Source: Mycolicibacterium phlei (GTDB lineage: Bacteria; Actinomycetota; Actinomycetes; Mycobacteriales; Mycobacteriaceae). From it: DNA of 64,000 nt. The translations under genes were made by a program, and so were the position numbers. The stretch is from contig NZ_CP014475.1 of the NCBI RefSeq assembly GCF_001583415.1, positions 3,038,001 through 3,102,000 of the forward strand. The letters run 5' to 3'. Under the pieces are notes generated by a model. It had not been told where the DNA came from. It was given only the letters and a program-made list of their open reading frames with translations, and did not search any database. This document shows, piece after piece, positions 50,055-59,992 of the stretch. Every line of letters starts with the position of its first letter. The stretch's first letter is position 1.

Positions 50055-51488
50055 ATGACCAAGGTGCAGAACTTCATCGGCGGCGAACTCGTCGACTCGG
50101 TCAGCGGCGCCACCATGCCGGTGGTCGATCCGAGCACCGGCGAGCAGTACGGCACCGCGCCGGTCTCCAACGAGGCCGACATCGACAACGCCTTCGCCGC
50201 CGCGGAGAAGGCGTTCAAGGACTGGAAGCGCACCACCCCGTCGGCGCGGCAGAAGGCGCTGCTCGAGTTCGCCGACGAGGTGGAGAAGCACGCCGAGGAG
50301 CTCGTCGCCGCCGAGGGCCGAAACACCGGTAAGCCCAACCACGTGACCATGGCCGAGGAGATCCCGCCGATGGTCGACCAGATCCGCTTCTTCGCCGGTG
50401 CGGCGCGGATTCTGGAGGGCAAGTCGGCTGGCGAGTACATGGAGAACCACACGTCGTGGATCCGCCGCGAGCCGGTGGGTGTGGTGGGCCAGGTGGCGCC
50501 GTGGAACTACCCGATGATGATGGCGATCTGGAAGTTCGTGCCGGCCATCGCCGCGGGAAACACGGTGGTGCTCAAGCCCAGTGACACCACACCGGTGACG
50601 ACGGTGATGCTGGCCGAGCTGGCCGCCAAGCACCTGCCGCCGGGCGTGCTGAACGTGGTGTGCGGCGACCGGGCCACCGGTGCGGCAGTGGTCGCGCACC
50701 CGACGCCGCAGATGGTGTCGATCACCGGCTCGGTGGCGGCCGGACGCGCGGTCGCGGCCAGCGCGGGCGGACACCTCAAGCGCACCCACCTGGAGCTGGG
50801 CGGTAAGGCGCCGGTGATCGTCTTCGACGACGCCGACATCGCCTCAGCCGCAGAGGGAATCGCCACCGCGGGCTACTTCAACGCCGGCCAGGACTGCACC
50901 GCGGCCACCCGGGTGCTGGCGCAGGCCGGCATCGTCGACGACCTCACCGCGGCACTGGCCGAGCAGGCGCGCGGCGCCACCACCACCTACGGCAGGCCCG
51001 CCGACGATGAGGATGCCTGGGTGCCGCCGGTCAACAATCCCAACCAGCTCGACCGGGTGCTGGGGTTCCTCAACGACGTACCGTCGCACGCCACCGTGGT
51101 CGCCGGCGGAAACCGCCAGGGCGACAAGGGGTTCTACGTCGAGCCGACGGTGATCGGCGGGCTGCGCCAGGACGACCGCCACATTCAGGAGGAGATTTTC
51201 GGCCCGGTGATCACCGTGCAGTCGTTCTCCGACGAGGACGAGGCACTCTCGTGGGCCAACGGCGTGGAGTACGGCCTGGCGTCGTCGGTGTGGACCAAGG
51301 ACGTGTCGCGGGCGCTGCGCGCCTCAGCGGCGCTGGACTTCGGCTGCGTGTGGATCAACACGCACATTCCGCTGGTGGCCGAGATGCCGCACGGCGGGTT
51401 CAAGTCCTCCGGCCACGGCAAGGACCTGTCGATGTACGGCTTCGAGGACTACACGCGCATCAAGCACGTGATGGCCTACACCGGCTAG
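50055..51488 (+). CDS. Aldehyde dehydrogenase, probably aminobutyraldehyde dehydrogenase
   Basis: A 477-residue NAD(P)-dependent aldehyde dehydrogenase. Catalytic residues are N151 (PWNYP), E247 (LELGGK) and C281 (AGQDCTA). AGQDC with the adjacent GYFNAGQ motif is characteristic of the gamma-aminobutyraldehyde/betaine-aldehyde branch rather than succinate semialdehyde dehydrogenases (which usually have GQ-CV/I). That would place it one step before GABA: aminobutyraldehyde to GABA, then GabT. It follows gabT by 10 nt with AAGGAG. The TAG stop overlaps the convergent P450-like gene stop by 4 nt (CTAG). Confidence 0.9.
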   Translation: MTKVQNFIGGELVDSVSGATMPVVDPSTGEQYGTAPVSNEADIDNAFAAAEKAFKDWKRTTPSARQKALLEFADEVEKHAEELVAAEGRNTGKPNHVTMAEEIPPMVDQIRFFAGAARILEGKSAGEYMENHTSWIRREPVGVVGQVAPWNYPMMMAIWKFVPAIAAGNTVVLKPSDTTPVTTVMLAELAAKHLPPGVLNVVCGDRATGAAVVAHPTPQMVSITGSVAAGRAVAASAGGHLKRTHLELGGKAPVIVFDDADIASAAEGIATAGYFNAGQDCTAATRVLAQAGIVDDLTAALAEQARGATTTYGRPADDEDAWVPPVNNPNQLDRVLGFLNDVPSHATVVAGGNRQGDKGFYVEPTVIGGLRQDDRHIQEEIFGPVITVQSFSDEDEALSWANGVEYGLASSVWTKDVSRALRASAALDFGCVWINTHIPLVAEMPHGGFKSSGHGKDLSMYGFEDYTRIKHVMAYTG

Positions 51489-51793
51489 AAGACAGAGGCA
51501 CCGAGCAGGGTGGCCACGAAGCGGTAGATCTCCTCGGCGGTCAGCTCGCGGCCATCCTGCTCGAAGTCGATCAGCTCGGACAGCAGGTCGTCGGTCGGCT
51601 TCCAGCAGCGCTCGGCGATCTTGAGGTCGACGTACTGGAAGAGCGCCTCCTCGTCGCGCGGCGACATCGGGGCGACCGCCCAGCGAGCGAGCATCGGCCA
51701 GTCCGCCCGCGGGAAACCGAAGGCCTCGCACACCGCGTAGGCCGAATTGTGGCGTGCGAGTTGCGAATCGGTCAGACCGTACCGATCGGACAT
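51485..51793 (-). CDS. Short cytochrome P450-like fragment
   Basis: A 102-residue protein. The segment FGFPRADWPMLARWAVAPMSPRDEEALFQYVDLKIAERCWKPTDDLLSELIDFEQDGRELTAEEIYRFVATLLGA reads like the G- to I-helix region of a bacterial cytochrome P450 (compare the usual DDLLSxLVxAExDGxxLTxEEL stretch). It stops before the AGxxT oxygen-binding motif and has neither ExxR nor the haem cysteine, so it cannot be a working P450. It is either a P450 remnant or a small protein that kept this helical module. The ATG at 51793 is chosen over TTG 51796. There is no frameshifted continuation on either side that I can see. Confidence 0.6.
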   Translation of the reverse strand: MSDRYGLTDSQLARHNSAYAVCEAFGFPRADWPMLARWAVAPMSPRDEEALFQYVDLKIAERCWKPTDDLLSELIDFEQDGRELTAEEIYRFVATLLGASVF

Positions 51794-51859
51794 CAAAAAC
51801 CCCTGTGACTATTTGAGCGACTAAGCCGCCGACGCTGGCGGCGCAATTCCTGAAACGAT

Positions 51860-51876
51860 AGATAGGTAGGCTATCT
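51860..51876. promoter_or_regulatory. Inverted repeat upstream of the P450-like gene
   Basis: AGATAG and CTATCT flank a 5-nt centre GTAGG, 67 nt upstream of the P450-like start. The element looks like a regulator site and vaguely resembles an iron box, but it matches that consensus at only about half of the positions. The surrounding 200-nt gap holds no other gene. Confidence 0.4.
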
Positions 51877-51929
51877 TCCGGGAATCGCCCAGTCAGTCAC
51901 GCAGATCACACGGGGCGCGGTAATTCTGC

Positions 51930-51952
51930 TCGCATCCGTTCACCGGATGCGA
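51930..51952 (-). terminator. Strong hairpin after the DUF-like membrane protein gene
   Basis: A perfect 9-bp stem, TCGCATCCG paired with CGGATGCGA around a 5-nt loop, lies 43 nt past the stop of the minus-strand membrane protein gene. It is a good terminator candidate for that transcript, though without a T-run. Confidence 0.6.
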
Positions 51953-51994
51953 TGCACGTCACCTCGGAGATGCGTCGTGTCGCGCCGGGGAGGG

Positions 51995-52639
51995 TCACCG
52001 GTGCGCGAGGTGGTGGTCGCGCCGGCCGCCGCGGAACATGGTGCGCCAGCCGCCGCGCCGACGCGCCGCCTCGGCGGTCGGTCCGATCACCTCGGTGCGC
52101 TGATCGTCCGTGTCGCTGTATGCCGTATCGGCCGGGGCCGCGACAGCCCGGTCCGCCCAGGCGACGTCGCGGACACTGCGCACCGACACGCGGCCCAGTG
52201 CGGCCGCACCGAGGAACACGATCAGCGCGCCCAGACCGGAGAAGTACGCCAGCTCGAGCAGCACACGCTGAGCGTCGGTGGTCGCCACCGGCGCACCGGC
52301 GTCGCCGAGCCCCAGTGGGCCCGCCAGTGCGCGTCCGACGATGAACCACGCGCCGCCGGCCACCGCGAGCCAACCGCCGAGCATCGCGGTCGCCCGGTTG
52401 GCCGACATCAGCAGCAGCAGCCCGCCGAGTGCGGTGACCGCGCCGGGAAGCACCTCCAGCCAGCCCCGCCCGGTGGTCCATGCCCAGGCGCGGTCGGGAC
52501 TGTACGCGAAGTCGAACAGAGGCCCGATGAAGGGAATCAGGGCACCCCAGACGCCCAACAGAAGCAGCAGTAGTCCACTCGCGGCGCCGCGGCTGCGCGG
52601 CATGTGCAGCCGTCCGCCCGGTACACGTGTCTCGGTCAT
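51995..52639 (-). CDS. Hypothetical four-helix membrane protein
   Basis: A 214-residue protein I do not recognise. Four hydrophobic segments are evident: about 20-42 (GLLLLLLGVWGALIPFIGPLF), 63-80 (LPGAVTALGGLLLLM), 85-104 (TAMLGGWLAVAGGAWFIVG) and 128-150 (LLELAYFSGLGALIVFLGAAAL), followed by a cytoplasmic tail rich in Arg, Asp and His (RRRGGWRTMFRGGRRDHHLAHR). The pattern matches small mycobacterial membrane proteins of the DUF-type seen near stress genes. The ATG at 52639 has AGGAGG just upstream. It is divergent from the maleylpyruvate-isomerase-like gene, with 67 nt between starts. Confidence 0.75.
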   Translation of the reverse strand: MTETRVPGGRLHMPRSRGAASGLLLLLLGVWGALIPFIGPLFDFAYSPDRAWAWTTGRGWLEVLPGAVTALGGLLLLMSANRATAMLGGWLAVAGGAWFIVGRALAGPLGLGDAGAPVATTDAQRVLLELAYFSGLGALIVFLGAAALGRVSVRSVRDVAWADRAVAAPADTAYSDTDDQRTEVIGPTAEAARRRGGWRTMFRGGRRDHHLAHR

Positions 52640-52706
52640 GATGCCTCCTAGGTCGCAGGGTGATTACCCATGACCGTCAGCGCGTAACCCGGGTACCTTG
52701 GGCCCC

Positions 52707-53333
52707 GTGCGACTCGACGCCGAGGCCACCCGCGCTGCCCTGGCCGACGCCTGGGAACGCTGGGCCCGCCGCTGCGCAGAACTCACCGAGAAGGAGTGGT
52801 CGGCCCCGACCCGCTGCGGCGGCTGGGACGTCGCAGCGCTGCTCGGACATGTCTGCCCGGAGCCGACCATGTTCGACCGGATCGCCGCCACCGTCGCCGA
52901 TCCACCCGCGGCGGTCACCGACGCCGCGATCCTGTTGCGCCGCTTCAACGAACCCGACGGCGTCGCCAACACCGGTGCCGAGCGACTGGCCGCGCAGGCG
53001 GTCGCCGACGCCACGGTGCTGACGCCGCGGTCAGCCTCTGACCGGTTCGCCGAGTCCGCACGCGCGCTGCGTGACAACGCCACTCCACCGGCGACGGTGA
53101 TCGCCTACCCGCACGTTGGCAGTACGACGCTTGCGGTGATCACCGAGGTCGCGCTGATGGAGTCGACGGTGCACCTGCTCGACCTCGCGGCGGCGGTCGG
53201 CGGTGTCGAACCGTCGCCGGAGGCACTGGCCGCGACCCGCGACCTGCTCGTCGCGGTGCCCGATCCCACGGCCGCAGTGGAGGTGCTCGCCGGCCGGCGC
53301 GCCCCGTCCGGTGTGGTGCCTGTCATCCGCTGA
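52707..53333 (+). CDS. Maleylpyruvate isomerase/DinB-fold family protein
   Basis: A 208-residue protein with the actinobacterial mycothiol-dependent maleylpyruvate isomerase N-domain pattern: LTEKEWSAPTRCGGWDVAALLGHV (about 27-50) at the start, a long helical middle and EVALMESTVHLLDLAAAVG (about 151-169). In this family a histidine in the GHV segment and His/Glu/Asp in later helices bind zinc. It may transfer mycothiol to a substrate, but many members are uncharacterised. The GTG at 52707 is chosen because TACCTT lies 7 nt upstream, a leaderless layout; the longer TTG at 52698 would overlap that box. Confidence 0.78.
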   Translation: MRLDAEATRAALADAWERWARRCAELTEKEWSAPTRCGGWDVAALLGHVCPEPTMFDRIAATVADPPAAVTDAAILLRRFNEPDGVANTGAERLAAQAVADATVLTPRSASDRFAESARALRDNATPPATVIAYPHVGSTTLAVITEVALMESTVHLLDLAAAVGGVEPSPEALAATRDLLVAVPDPTAAVEVLAGRRAPSGVVPVIR

Positions 53334-53449
53334 TATTCACAGCGGGCCGTCCGCGAACCCACAGGGAACTTCCAGCTTTCTAAGCAAGGGTGGAGTTCTC
53401 GGCGCAACGGCGCGTCGCTGTAATCCATTTTCTAGCAAAGGATTTCGCG

Positions 53450-56400
53450 ATGGCATCAGAATCCCGTGACGTTCGCCTGCAGCGCCGGATCGCCGAGTTG
53501 TACGACACCGATCCGCAGTTCGCCGCGGCGCGCCCCGACGAGGCCGTCGCACGGGCGGTCAACGCACCGGGGCTGACGCTGTCGCAGGTCATCCGGACCG
53601 TGCTGGACAACTACGCCGACCGTCCCGCCCTCGGCTACCGCGCCGTCGAGTTCGCCGCCGACCCCGCCTCCGCCCGCACGGTGGCGCGACTACTCCCCCG
53701 CTTCGACACCATCACCTACCGCGAGCTCGGCGAACGGATCGACGCGACCACCGCCGCGCTGGGCCACGACGGCCTGCGCCCCGGCGAGCGCGTCGCGATC
53801 CTGGGTTTCTCCAGCGTCGACTACACCACCATCGACATCGCGGCGTTCAATCTCGGCGCGGTGTCGGTGCCCCTGCAGACCAGCGCGCCGCCCTCCCAAC
53901 TGCGCCCGATGACCGCCGAGACCGAACCGGCCGTCATCGCCGCCTCGGTCGACTTCCTCGATGACGCGCTCGAACTCATCCGCACCGGCCACGCGCCGCG
54001 GCGGCTGGTCGTGTTCGACTTCCACCCCGAGATCGACGACCACCGCGACGCCCTGGCCGCCGCGACGACCGGACTGGCCGACACGGCGATGACGGTGGAG
54101 ACCCTCGACTCCCTGCTGACCCGCGGGCGCACCCTGCCCGCGCCGACCGGCTACCGGGACCGCGACGACGACCTCGCGCTGCTCATCTACACCTCCGGCA
54201 GCACCGGCGCGCCGAAAGGTGCGATGTACCAACGGCGGATGGTCACCAACATGTGGCGGCGCGCCACCACCGCGATCTGGGGCGGGAAGGAGGCGGCGCC
54301 GTGGCTGACGCTGAACTTCATGCCGATGAGCCACGTGATGGGCCGCGGTATCCTCAGCACCACACTGTGCTCCGGCGGCACCGCGTATTTCGCTGCGCGA
54401 AGCGACCTTTCGACACTGCTGGAGGATCTGGCGCTGGTCCGGCCGACACAGCTGACCTTCGTGCCGCGCATCTGGGAGATGATCTTCCAGGAGTATCAGC
54501 GCGACGTGGCCCGCCGGCCCGAGGCCGAGGTGCTGGCCGACCTGCGCGAGCACCGCCTCGGCGGGCGGTTCCTCGCCGCGATGACCGGATCCGCGCCCAT
54601 GTCACCGGAGATGACGGCGTTCGCCGAGTCCGTGCTCGATCTGCACCTCGTCGACGGGTACGGATCCACCGAGGCCGGCAGCATCGTGCTCGACGGGCAG
54701 GTGCTGCGCCCGCCGGTGCTCGACTACAAGCTGGTCGACGTGCCCGAGTTGGGCTACTTCAGCACCGACCGGCCCTATCCGCGCGGGGAGCTGCTGGTCA
54801 AGACCGAGCTGATGTTTCCGGGCTACTACAAGCGGCCGGACATCACCGCGGAGGTGTTCGACGAGGACGGCTACTACCGGACCGGCGACATCGTCGCCGA
54901 ACTCGGTCCCGACCGGCTGGCCTACGTCGACCGGCGCAACAACGTGCTCAAGCTCTCCCAGGGCGAGTTCGTCACCGTCTCCAAGCTGGAGGCCGCGTTC
55001 GCCGCCAGCCCGCTGGTGCGGCAGATCTACATCTACGGCAACAGCGCCCACCCGTACCTGCTCGCCGTCGTCGTCCCCACCGAGGACGCACTGACCCGCT
55101 ACGACGCGGCGACGCTGAAAACCGCGATCAGCGAGTCGCTTCAGGACGTCGGCCGCGCCGCCGGCCTGCAGTCCTACGAGATCCCACGCGACTTCCTGGT
55201 CGAGACAACACCGTTCACGCTGGAGAACGGTCTGCTCACCGGGCTCCGCAAGCTCGCGCGGCCGAAACTCAAGGAGCACTACGGCGAACGCCTCGAACAG
55301 CTCTACACCGAACTGGCCGACGGTCAGGCCGAGGAGCTGAAGGAGCTGCGCACACACGGCGCGCAGCAGCCCACCCTGACGACCGTCAGCCGCGCCGCGA
55401 CCGCACTGCTGGGCACCGCGTCCGCCGAGGTGCGACCCGACGCGCACTTCACCGACCTGGGCGGAGACTCGTTGTCGGCGTTGACGTTCGGCAACCTGCT
55501 CGGGGAGATCTACGCCGTCGAGGTGCCCGTCGGCGTGATCGTCAGCCCCGCCAACGACCTCGCCGCGATCGCCGACTACATCGACACCGCGCGCCGACCA
55601 GGCGACGGACGGCCCACCTTCGCCGGGGTCCACGGCGACGACGCCGCCGAGGTGCACGCCCGCGATCTGACCCTGGACAGGTTCCTCGACGACGCGACGC
55701 TGGCCGCCGCGACCGCTCTGCCCGGTCCGGCGCCGGAGATCCGCACGGTGCTGCTGACCGGGGCGACCGGATTCCTCGGCCGCTACCTGGCGCTGGAGTG
55801 GCTGGAGCGGATGGCGATGGTCGGCGGCACCCTGATCTGCCTGGTGCGCGGCCGCGACGACGCCGCCGCCCGGGCCCGGCTGGATCAGATCTTCGACTCC
55901 GGCGATCCCGAACTGCTGCGCCACTACCGGGAGTTGGCCGACCGCCATCTCGAGGTCATCGCCGGCGACAAGAGCGACGCCGTCCTCGGCCTGGACCGCC
56001 GGACCTGGCAGCGGCTGGCCGATACCGTCGACCTGATCGTCGACCCCGCCGCCCTGGTCAACCATGTGCTGCCGTACCGGGAGTTGTTCGGGCCCAACGT
56101 GGTCGGAACCGCCGAGCTGATCCGTCTCGCGCTCACCGGCAGGCTCAAGCCGTATCTGTACACCTCGACGATCGCTGTGGGCGCGGGGATTGCGCCCGGG
56201 CAGTTCACCGAGGACGCCGACATCCGGCAGATCAGCGCCACCCGGACACTCGATGACAGCTACGCCAACGGCTACGCCACCAGCAAGTGGGCCGGCGAGG
56301 TGCTGCTGCGGGAGGCACACGATCTGTGCGGCCTGCCGGTGGCGGTGTTCCGGTGCGACATGATCCTGGCCGACACCAGCTACGCCGGTCAGCTCAACGT

Positions 56401-56938
56401 GCCGGACATGTTCACCCGGCTGATCCTGAGCCTGGTGGCCACCGGGATCGCGCCGCTGTCGTTCTACGAACTCGACGCCGCCGGGCACCGGCAGCGGGCG
56501 CACTACGACGGTCTGCCGGTGGAGTTCGTCGCCGAGGCCGTCTCCGCACTCGGTCTCGACGTGGCCGAGGACGGCGGCTTCGCGACCTACCACGTGATGA
56601 ACCCGTACGACGACGGCATCGGGCTCGACGAGTTCGTCGACTGGCTGACCGGGGCCGGCTATCCGATCGAGCGGGTCAACGACTACGGCACATGGTTTCA
56701 GCGGTTCGAGACCGCGATCCGCGGCCTGCCCGAACGGCAGCGGCAGGCGTCGCTGCTTCCGCTGCTGCACAACTACCAGCGGCCGCAGCCGCCGATCCGC
56801 GGGTCGGCCGCCCCGACCGATCGGTTCCGCAGCGCGGTGCAGGACGCGAAGATCGGCCCGGACAAGGACATTCCGCACATCACCCCGGAGGTGATCGTCA
56901 AGTACGTCACCGATCTGCGGCTGCTCGGGCTGCTCTGA
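53450..56938 (+). CDS. car: Carboxylic acid reductase
   Basis: A 1162-residue carboxylic acid reductase (annotated fadD9 in M. tuberculosis). The adenylation domain (about 40-630) has the AMP motif [12 protein letters not shown] at about 247-257, the phosphopantetheine site is S674 in [12 protein letters not shown], and the C-terminal reductase domain starts at TGATGFLG (770-777) with a short-chain-dehydrogenase-type Y/K pair in [10 protein letters not shown]. It reduces carboxylic acids to aldehydes using ATP and NADPH and must first be loaded with phosphopantetheine by an enzyme encoded elsewhere. The ATG at 53450 follows AAAGGA. Length is typical. It follows the gabT/aldehyde dehydrogenase region. 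Confidence 0.96.
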   Translation: MASESRDVRLQRRIAELYDTDPQFAAARPDEAVARAVNAPGLTLSQVIRTVLDNYADRPALGYRAVEFAADPASARTVARLLPRFDTITYRELGERIDATTAALGHDGLRPGERVAILGFSSVDYTTIDIAAFNLGAVSVPLQTSAPPSQLRPMTAETEPAVIAASVDFLDDALELIRTGHAPRRLVVFDFHPEIDDHRDALAAATTGLADTAMTVETLDSLLTRGRTLPAPTGYRDRDDDLALLIYTSGSTGAPKGAMYQRRMVTNMWRRATTAIWGGKEAAPWLTLNFMPMSHVMGRGILSTTLCSGGTAYFAARSDLSTLLEDLALVRPTQLTFVPRIWEMIFQEYQRDVARRPEAEVLADLREHRLGGRFLAAMTGSAPMSPEMTAFAESVLDLHLVDGYGSTEAGSIVLDGQVLRPPVLDYKLVDVPELGYFSTDRPYPRGELLVKTELMFPGYYKRPDITAEVFDEDGYYRTGDIVAELGPDRLAYVDRRNNVLKLSQGEFVTVSKLEAAFAASPLVRQIYIYGNSAHPYLLAVVVPTEDALTRYDAATLKTAISESLQDVGRAAGLQSYEIPRDFLVETTPFTLENGLLTGLRKLARPKLKEHYGERLEQLYTELADGQAEELKELRTHGAQQPTLTTVSRAATALLGTASAEVRPDAHFTDLGGDSLSALTFGNLLGEIYAVEVPVGVIVSPANDLAAIADYIDTARRPGDGRPTFAGVHGDDAAEVHARDLTLDRFLDDATLAAATALPGPAPEIRTVLLTGATGFLGRYLALEWLERMAMVGGTLICLVRGRDDAAARARLDQIFDSGDPELLRHYRELADRHLEVIAGDKSDAVLGLDRRTWQRLADTVDLIVDPAALVNHVLPYRELFGPNVVGTAELIRLALTGRLKPYLYTSTIAVGAGIAPGQFTEDADIRQISATRTLDDSYANGYATSKWAGEVLLREAHDLCGLPVAVFRCDMILADTSYAGQLNVPDMFTRLILSLVATGIAPLSFYELDAAGHRQRAHYDGLPVEFVAEAVSALGLDVAEDGGFATYHVMNPYDDGIGLDEFVDWLTGAGYPIERVNDYGTWFQRFETAIRGLPERQRQASLLPLLHNYQRPQPPIRGSAAPTDRFRSAVQDAKIGPDKDIPHITPEVIVKYVTDLRLLGLL

Positions 56939-56959
56939 CCGGATCCGGTCGACGACGGA

Positions 56960-57598
56960 TCACGCCGGGCCGTTCGCCACCCGCACCACCGGCGGCAGGA
57001 TCAGCATCACCAGACCGGTCAGCACGAACCACGCGACCGTGGTGTACGCCGACGCCACCCCGATCCACGGGCTCAGCAGCGTCGGCACCCCGAGCACCGC
57101 CAGCGCCGCCGACGCCTTCGGCAGCACCCCGGTGCGCCAGATGACGTATGCGACACCGAAGATCAGCACGGCCGCGCCCGCCTGCGCGAAGTTGTACAGC
57201 CACAGCGCCAGGCCCATCATCGGCTCGGCGACCCGCGCGATCGACAGGTCGTCGAACTGCGCGACCGCGGTCGGCACGGCGGCCTCGGCGGCGATACCGG
57301 CCGAGGCGAGGGTCAGGTACAGCAGGCCGCCGGCCAGGGCGGCGTACACCGCGCCGGTGGCGCCCGTCACCGAGCGCAGCACCGCGATGAGCACACCGAG
57401 GAACGCCAGACCGGTCAGCAGGCGCAGCAGCCCCATGCCGCCGAGGACCTCCAGGTAGGCGAGCCCGTCGTCGATGTACTCGCGCACCTCCCCGTTCTCG
57501 TCGGGGATCTCGGGTGAGCCCACGAACAGCCCCGGCAACACCGCGAGCCCGCTGACCACACCGAGTGCACCACCGCACCGGATAGTGCCGACACCCAC
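56960..57598 (-). CDS. Hypothetical multi-pass membrane protein
   Basis: A 212-residue protein with about six hydrophobic segments (roughly 8-26, 55-77, 80-108, 125-150, 158-175, 185-205) and very few charged residues apart from an acidic loop (DENGEVREYIDD, about 33-44). It resembles the small actinobacterial DUF4386-like membrane proteins, but I am not sure of the family. No catalytic signature is visible. The start is a GTG at 57598. It lies 46 nt downstream of ruvB on the same strand, so read-through from the ruv operon is possible, and it converges with the carboxylic acid reductase gene. Confidence 0.72.
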   Translation of the reverse strand: MGVGTIRCGGALGVVSGLAVLPGLFVGSPEIPDENGEVREYIDDGLAYLEVLGGMGLLRLLTGLAFLGVLIAVLRSVTGATGAVYAALAGGLLYLTLASAGIAAEAAVPTAVAQFDDLSIARVAEPMMGLALWLYNFAQAGAAVLIFGVAYVIWRTGVLPKASAALAVLGVPTLLSPWIGVASAYTTVAWFVLTGLVMLILPPVVRVANGPA

Positions 57599-57644
57599 TG
57601 CACAACCCCCTCGTCGCCGTCGCTTCTTGAACCAGCTGATTGAA

Positions 57645-58703
57645 CTAATCGAACAGGCCCTGCTGGCCCAGACCCACCACCCCCGGGGGTGGCGTCAACC
57701 CCAGATGCGTCCACGCCTGCGGGGTGGCGACCCGACCGCGCGGGGTGCGCGCGATCATCCCGGCGCGCACCAGGAACGGCTCGCACACCTCCTCGACGGT
57801 GGTGGCCTCCTCGCCGACGGCCACCGCGAGCGTCGACACCCCCACCGGTCCGCCACCGAAGCTCTTGGTCAGCGCGGTCAGCACCGCGCGGTCGAGCCGG
57901 TCCAGGCCGAGTTCGTCGACGTCGTAGACCTCCAGCGCCGCCTTGGCGATGTCCCGGGTGATCACCCCGTCCGCGCGCACCTCGGCGTAGTCCCGCACCC
58001 GGCGCAGCAGCCGGTTGGCGATGCGCGGCGTGCCGCGGGAGCGCCGCGCGATCTCGGCGCCGGCGTCGGCACCCAGCTGGATGCCGAGGATGCCTGCCGA
58101 GCGGGCCAGCACCCGCTCCAGCTCGGCGGGCTCGTAGAAGTCCATGTGCGCGGTGAACCCGAAGCGGTCGCGCAGCGGTCCGGTCAGCGCGCCCGACCGG
58201 GTGGTGGCGCCGACCAGGGTGAACGGCGCGACCTCCAGCGGGATCGACGTGGCGCCGGGCCCCTTGCCGACGACGACGTCGACGCGGAAGTCCTCCATGG
58301 CCAGGTAGAGCATCTCCTCGGCCGGGCGGGCGATCCGGTGGATCTCGTCGATGAACAGCACGTCGCCCTCGACGAGGTTGGACAGCATCGCGGCCAGATC
58401 GCCCGCGCGTTCCAGCGCCGGGCCGGAGGTGACCCGCAGCGAGGAGCCCAGTTCGGCGGCGATGATCATCGCCAGCGAGGTCTTGCCCAGCCCGGGCGGA
58501 CCGGACAGCAGGATGTGGTCGGGGGTGCCGCCGCGGTTCTTGGCGCCTTCGATGACCAGCTGCAGCTGCTCGCGCACCCGCTGCTGGCCGATGAACTCGC
58601 GCAGCGACCGGGGCCGCAGGCTGGCGTCGATGTCGCCCTCGCCGACGGTCAGCGCCGGGGAGACCTCGCGCTCGTCGGGTTCGTCGTCGGTGAAGCGGCC
58701 CAT
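57645..58703 (-). CDS. ruvB: Holliday junction branch migration ATPase RuvB
   Basis: A 352-residue AAA+ helicase. Walker A GPPGLGKT at 68-75, Walker B VLFIDE at 115-120, sensor 1 in [10 protein letters not shown] (about 167-176) and the arginine finger region PLRDRFG follow the RuvB pattern, with a C-terminal winged helix (about 275-352, [16 protein letters not shown]). It drives branch migration of Holliday junctions with RuvA. The ATG at 58703 lies 20 nt after ruvA. It is the last gene of the ruvC-ruvA-ruvB operon, the standard mycobacterial order. No LexA box is visible between the three genes. Confidence 0.98.
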   Translation of the reverse strand: MGRFTDDEPDEREVSPALTVGEGDIDASLRPRSLREFIGQQRVREQLQLVIEGAKNRGGTPDHILLSGPPGLGKTSLAMIIAAELGSSLRVTSGPALERAGDLAAMLSNLVEGDVLFIDEIHRIARPAEEMLYLAMEDFRVDVVVGKGPGATSIPLEVAPFTLVGATTRSGALTGPLRDRFGFTAHMDFYEPAELERVLARSAGILGIQLGADAGAEIARRSRGTPRIANRLLRRVRDYAEVRADGVITRDIAKAALEVYDVDELGLDRLDRAVLTALTKSFGGGPVGVSTLAVAVGEEATTVEEVCEPFLVRAGMIARTPRGRVATPQAWTHLGLTPPPGVVGLGQQGLFD

Positions 58704-58722
58704 GCGTTCTTCTTACCGGGTG

Positions 58723-59310
58723 CTACTTCTTGCCGAGCAGCGACAGGGCGGCGCGCAGCGCGGTGGACTGGGTGGCCTCGGGATCGTTGGCCAGCACCTT
58801 GTCGATGGCCTCCTCGGCCTGCTTGGCGGCGAAGCCCAGCCCGATCAGCGCCTCCACCACCGGGCCGCGCACGGTGCCGCCGACCACAGCCGACGCCCCC
58901 TGCGAGGTGACCGCGCCGACCTTGTCGCGCAGGCTCAGCGCCATCAGTTCGGCGGTCTTCTTGCCGACCTTCGGGATGCGGGTCAGCGCGGTGATGTCAC
59001 CCTCGGCGATCGCCTGGCGCAGCGTCGGGCCGTCGTACATGGCCAGCGCGCCGAGTGCGATGCTGGGCCCGATACCCGAGACCCCCAGCAGGGTCAGGAA
59101 CAGGTCGCGGGAGTCGGCGTCGGCGAAGCCGTAGAGGGTCTGGGAGTCCTCGCGCACGATCATCGCGGTGATCAGCCGGGCCTCGGTGCCGCGACGCAGC
59201 GTGGCCAGCGTCGACGGGGTGGCCATCACCTTGTAGCCGACCCCGCCGGCCTCGATCACGCAGTGGTCCAGGGCGATGTCGAGAACTTCGCCGCGTACGG
59301 ATGCGATCAT
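58723..59310 (-). CDS. ruvA: Holliday junction DNA-binding protein RuvA
   Basis: A 195-residue RuvA. Domain I OB-fold (1-65, [28 protein letters not shown]), domain II with two helix-hairpin-helix motifs ([16 protein letters not shown] and [17 protein letters not shown], about 70-130), and domain III (about 145-195, [23 protein letters not shown]) that contacts RuvB. It binds four-way junctions as a tetramer. The ATG at 59310 overlaps the ruvC stop by 4 nt (ATGA), and ruvB follows 20 nt downstream. Length and motif spacing are normal. Confidence 0.98.
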   Translation of the reverse strand: MIASVRGEVLDIALDHCVIEAGGVGYKVMATPSTLATLRRGTEARLITAMIVREDSQTLYGFADADSRDLFLTLLGVSGIGPSIALGALAMYDGPTLRQAIAEGDITALTRIPKVGKKTAELMALSLRDKVGAVTSQGASAVVGGTVRGPVVEALIGLGFAAKQAEEAIDKVLANDPEATQSTALRAALSLLGKK

Positions 59311-59873
59311 CGCGCCGCCTTCGCTTTCGCCTTGAGGGTCTCCCTGAACTTGCGCTGCTGCTCGGCGGCCATCGCCTCAGCGGCGGCCATCCGCGCGATC
59401 AGCGGGGCCCGCCAGCAGTGGCAGATCGCCAGCGCCAACGCGTCGGCGGCGTCTGCCGGTGTCGGTTTGGCCTGCAGCTCAAGGATTTTCGTCACCATCG
59501 TGGTCACTTGCGCCTTGTCGGCGCGGCCGTTGCCGGTGACGGCGGCCTTGACCTCGCTGGGGGTGTGGAAGTGCACGTCGATGTTGCGCCGGGCCGCGGC
59601 CAGCGCGATCACGCCACCGGCCTGGGCGGTGCCCATCGCGGTGTTGGCGTTCTGGTTGGCGAACACCCGCTCGATGGCGATCACGTCGGGTTTGTGGGTG
59701 TCCATCCAGTACTCGACGGTGTCGCTGATGGTGAGCAGCCGTCGCTGCAGCGGCTCGTCGGACGGGGTGCGCACCACGTCGACATCGAGCGCGATGACCT
59801 GCCGGCCCTTGCCGCCCTCGATGACTGACAGCCCGCACCGCGTCAGCCCGGGGTCGACTCCCATCACACGCAC
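59307..59873 (-). CDS. ruvC: Crossover junction endodeoxyribonuclease RuvC
   Basis: A 188-residue RuvC resolvase. Catalytic acidic residues are visible: D7 in [11 protein letters not shown]68 in AIERVF, and the C-terminal pair in [14 protein letters not shown]. It cuts Holliday junctions symmetrically. I chose the GTG at 59873 (VRVMGVDPG), which gives the length I recall for the M. tuberculosis protein; the open frame extends to 60017 but that part is unlike any RuvC. GAAGGGG lies about 8 nt upstream. It is the first gene of the ruv operon and is coupled to ruvA by ATGA. It is divergent from the MscS gene. Confidence 0.97.
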   Translation of the reverse strand: MRVMGVDPGLTRCGLSVIEGGKGRQVIALDVDVVRTPSDEPLQRRLLTISDTVEYWMDTHKPDVIAIERVFANQNANTAMGTAQAGGVIALAAARRNIDVHFHTPSEVKAAVTGNGRADKAQVTTMVTKILELQAKPTPADAADALALAICHCWRAPLIARMAAAEAMAAEQQRKFRETLKAKAKAAR

Positions 59874-59992
59874 GCCACGGCCCCTTCTGTGAACATCTGT
59901 TCGAGAGCTTAACGGGCGGGTGCGACGCCGCCCGGCAGGGACACGCCCCTCCCATGTTTCGCAGCCCGACAGGACGGCTATGCCTGCCGCCG

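Noticed and set aside
48443..50452. Very long open frame extending yajC upstream on the minus strand
   Set aside because: It is antisense to gabT and the aldehyde dehydrogenase and reads as Arg/Gly/His-rich shadow sequence. YajC is fully accounted for from 48442.
51860..51876. Iron-responsive (IdeR) box upstream of the P450-like gene
   Set aside because: Only about 10 of 19 positions match the consensus I know. Kept as an unassigned inverted repeat.
53377..53441. Two similar TTTCTA(A)GCAA(A)GG stretches before the carboxylic acid reductase gene
   Set aside because: They differ by insertions and lie 50 bp apart; only the second serves as a ribosome-binding site. Not strong enough to call a repeat.
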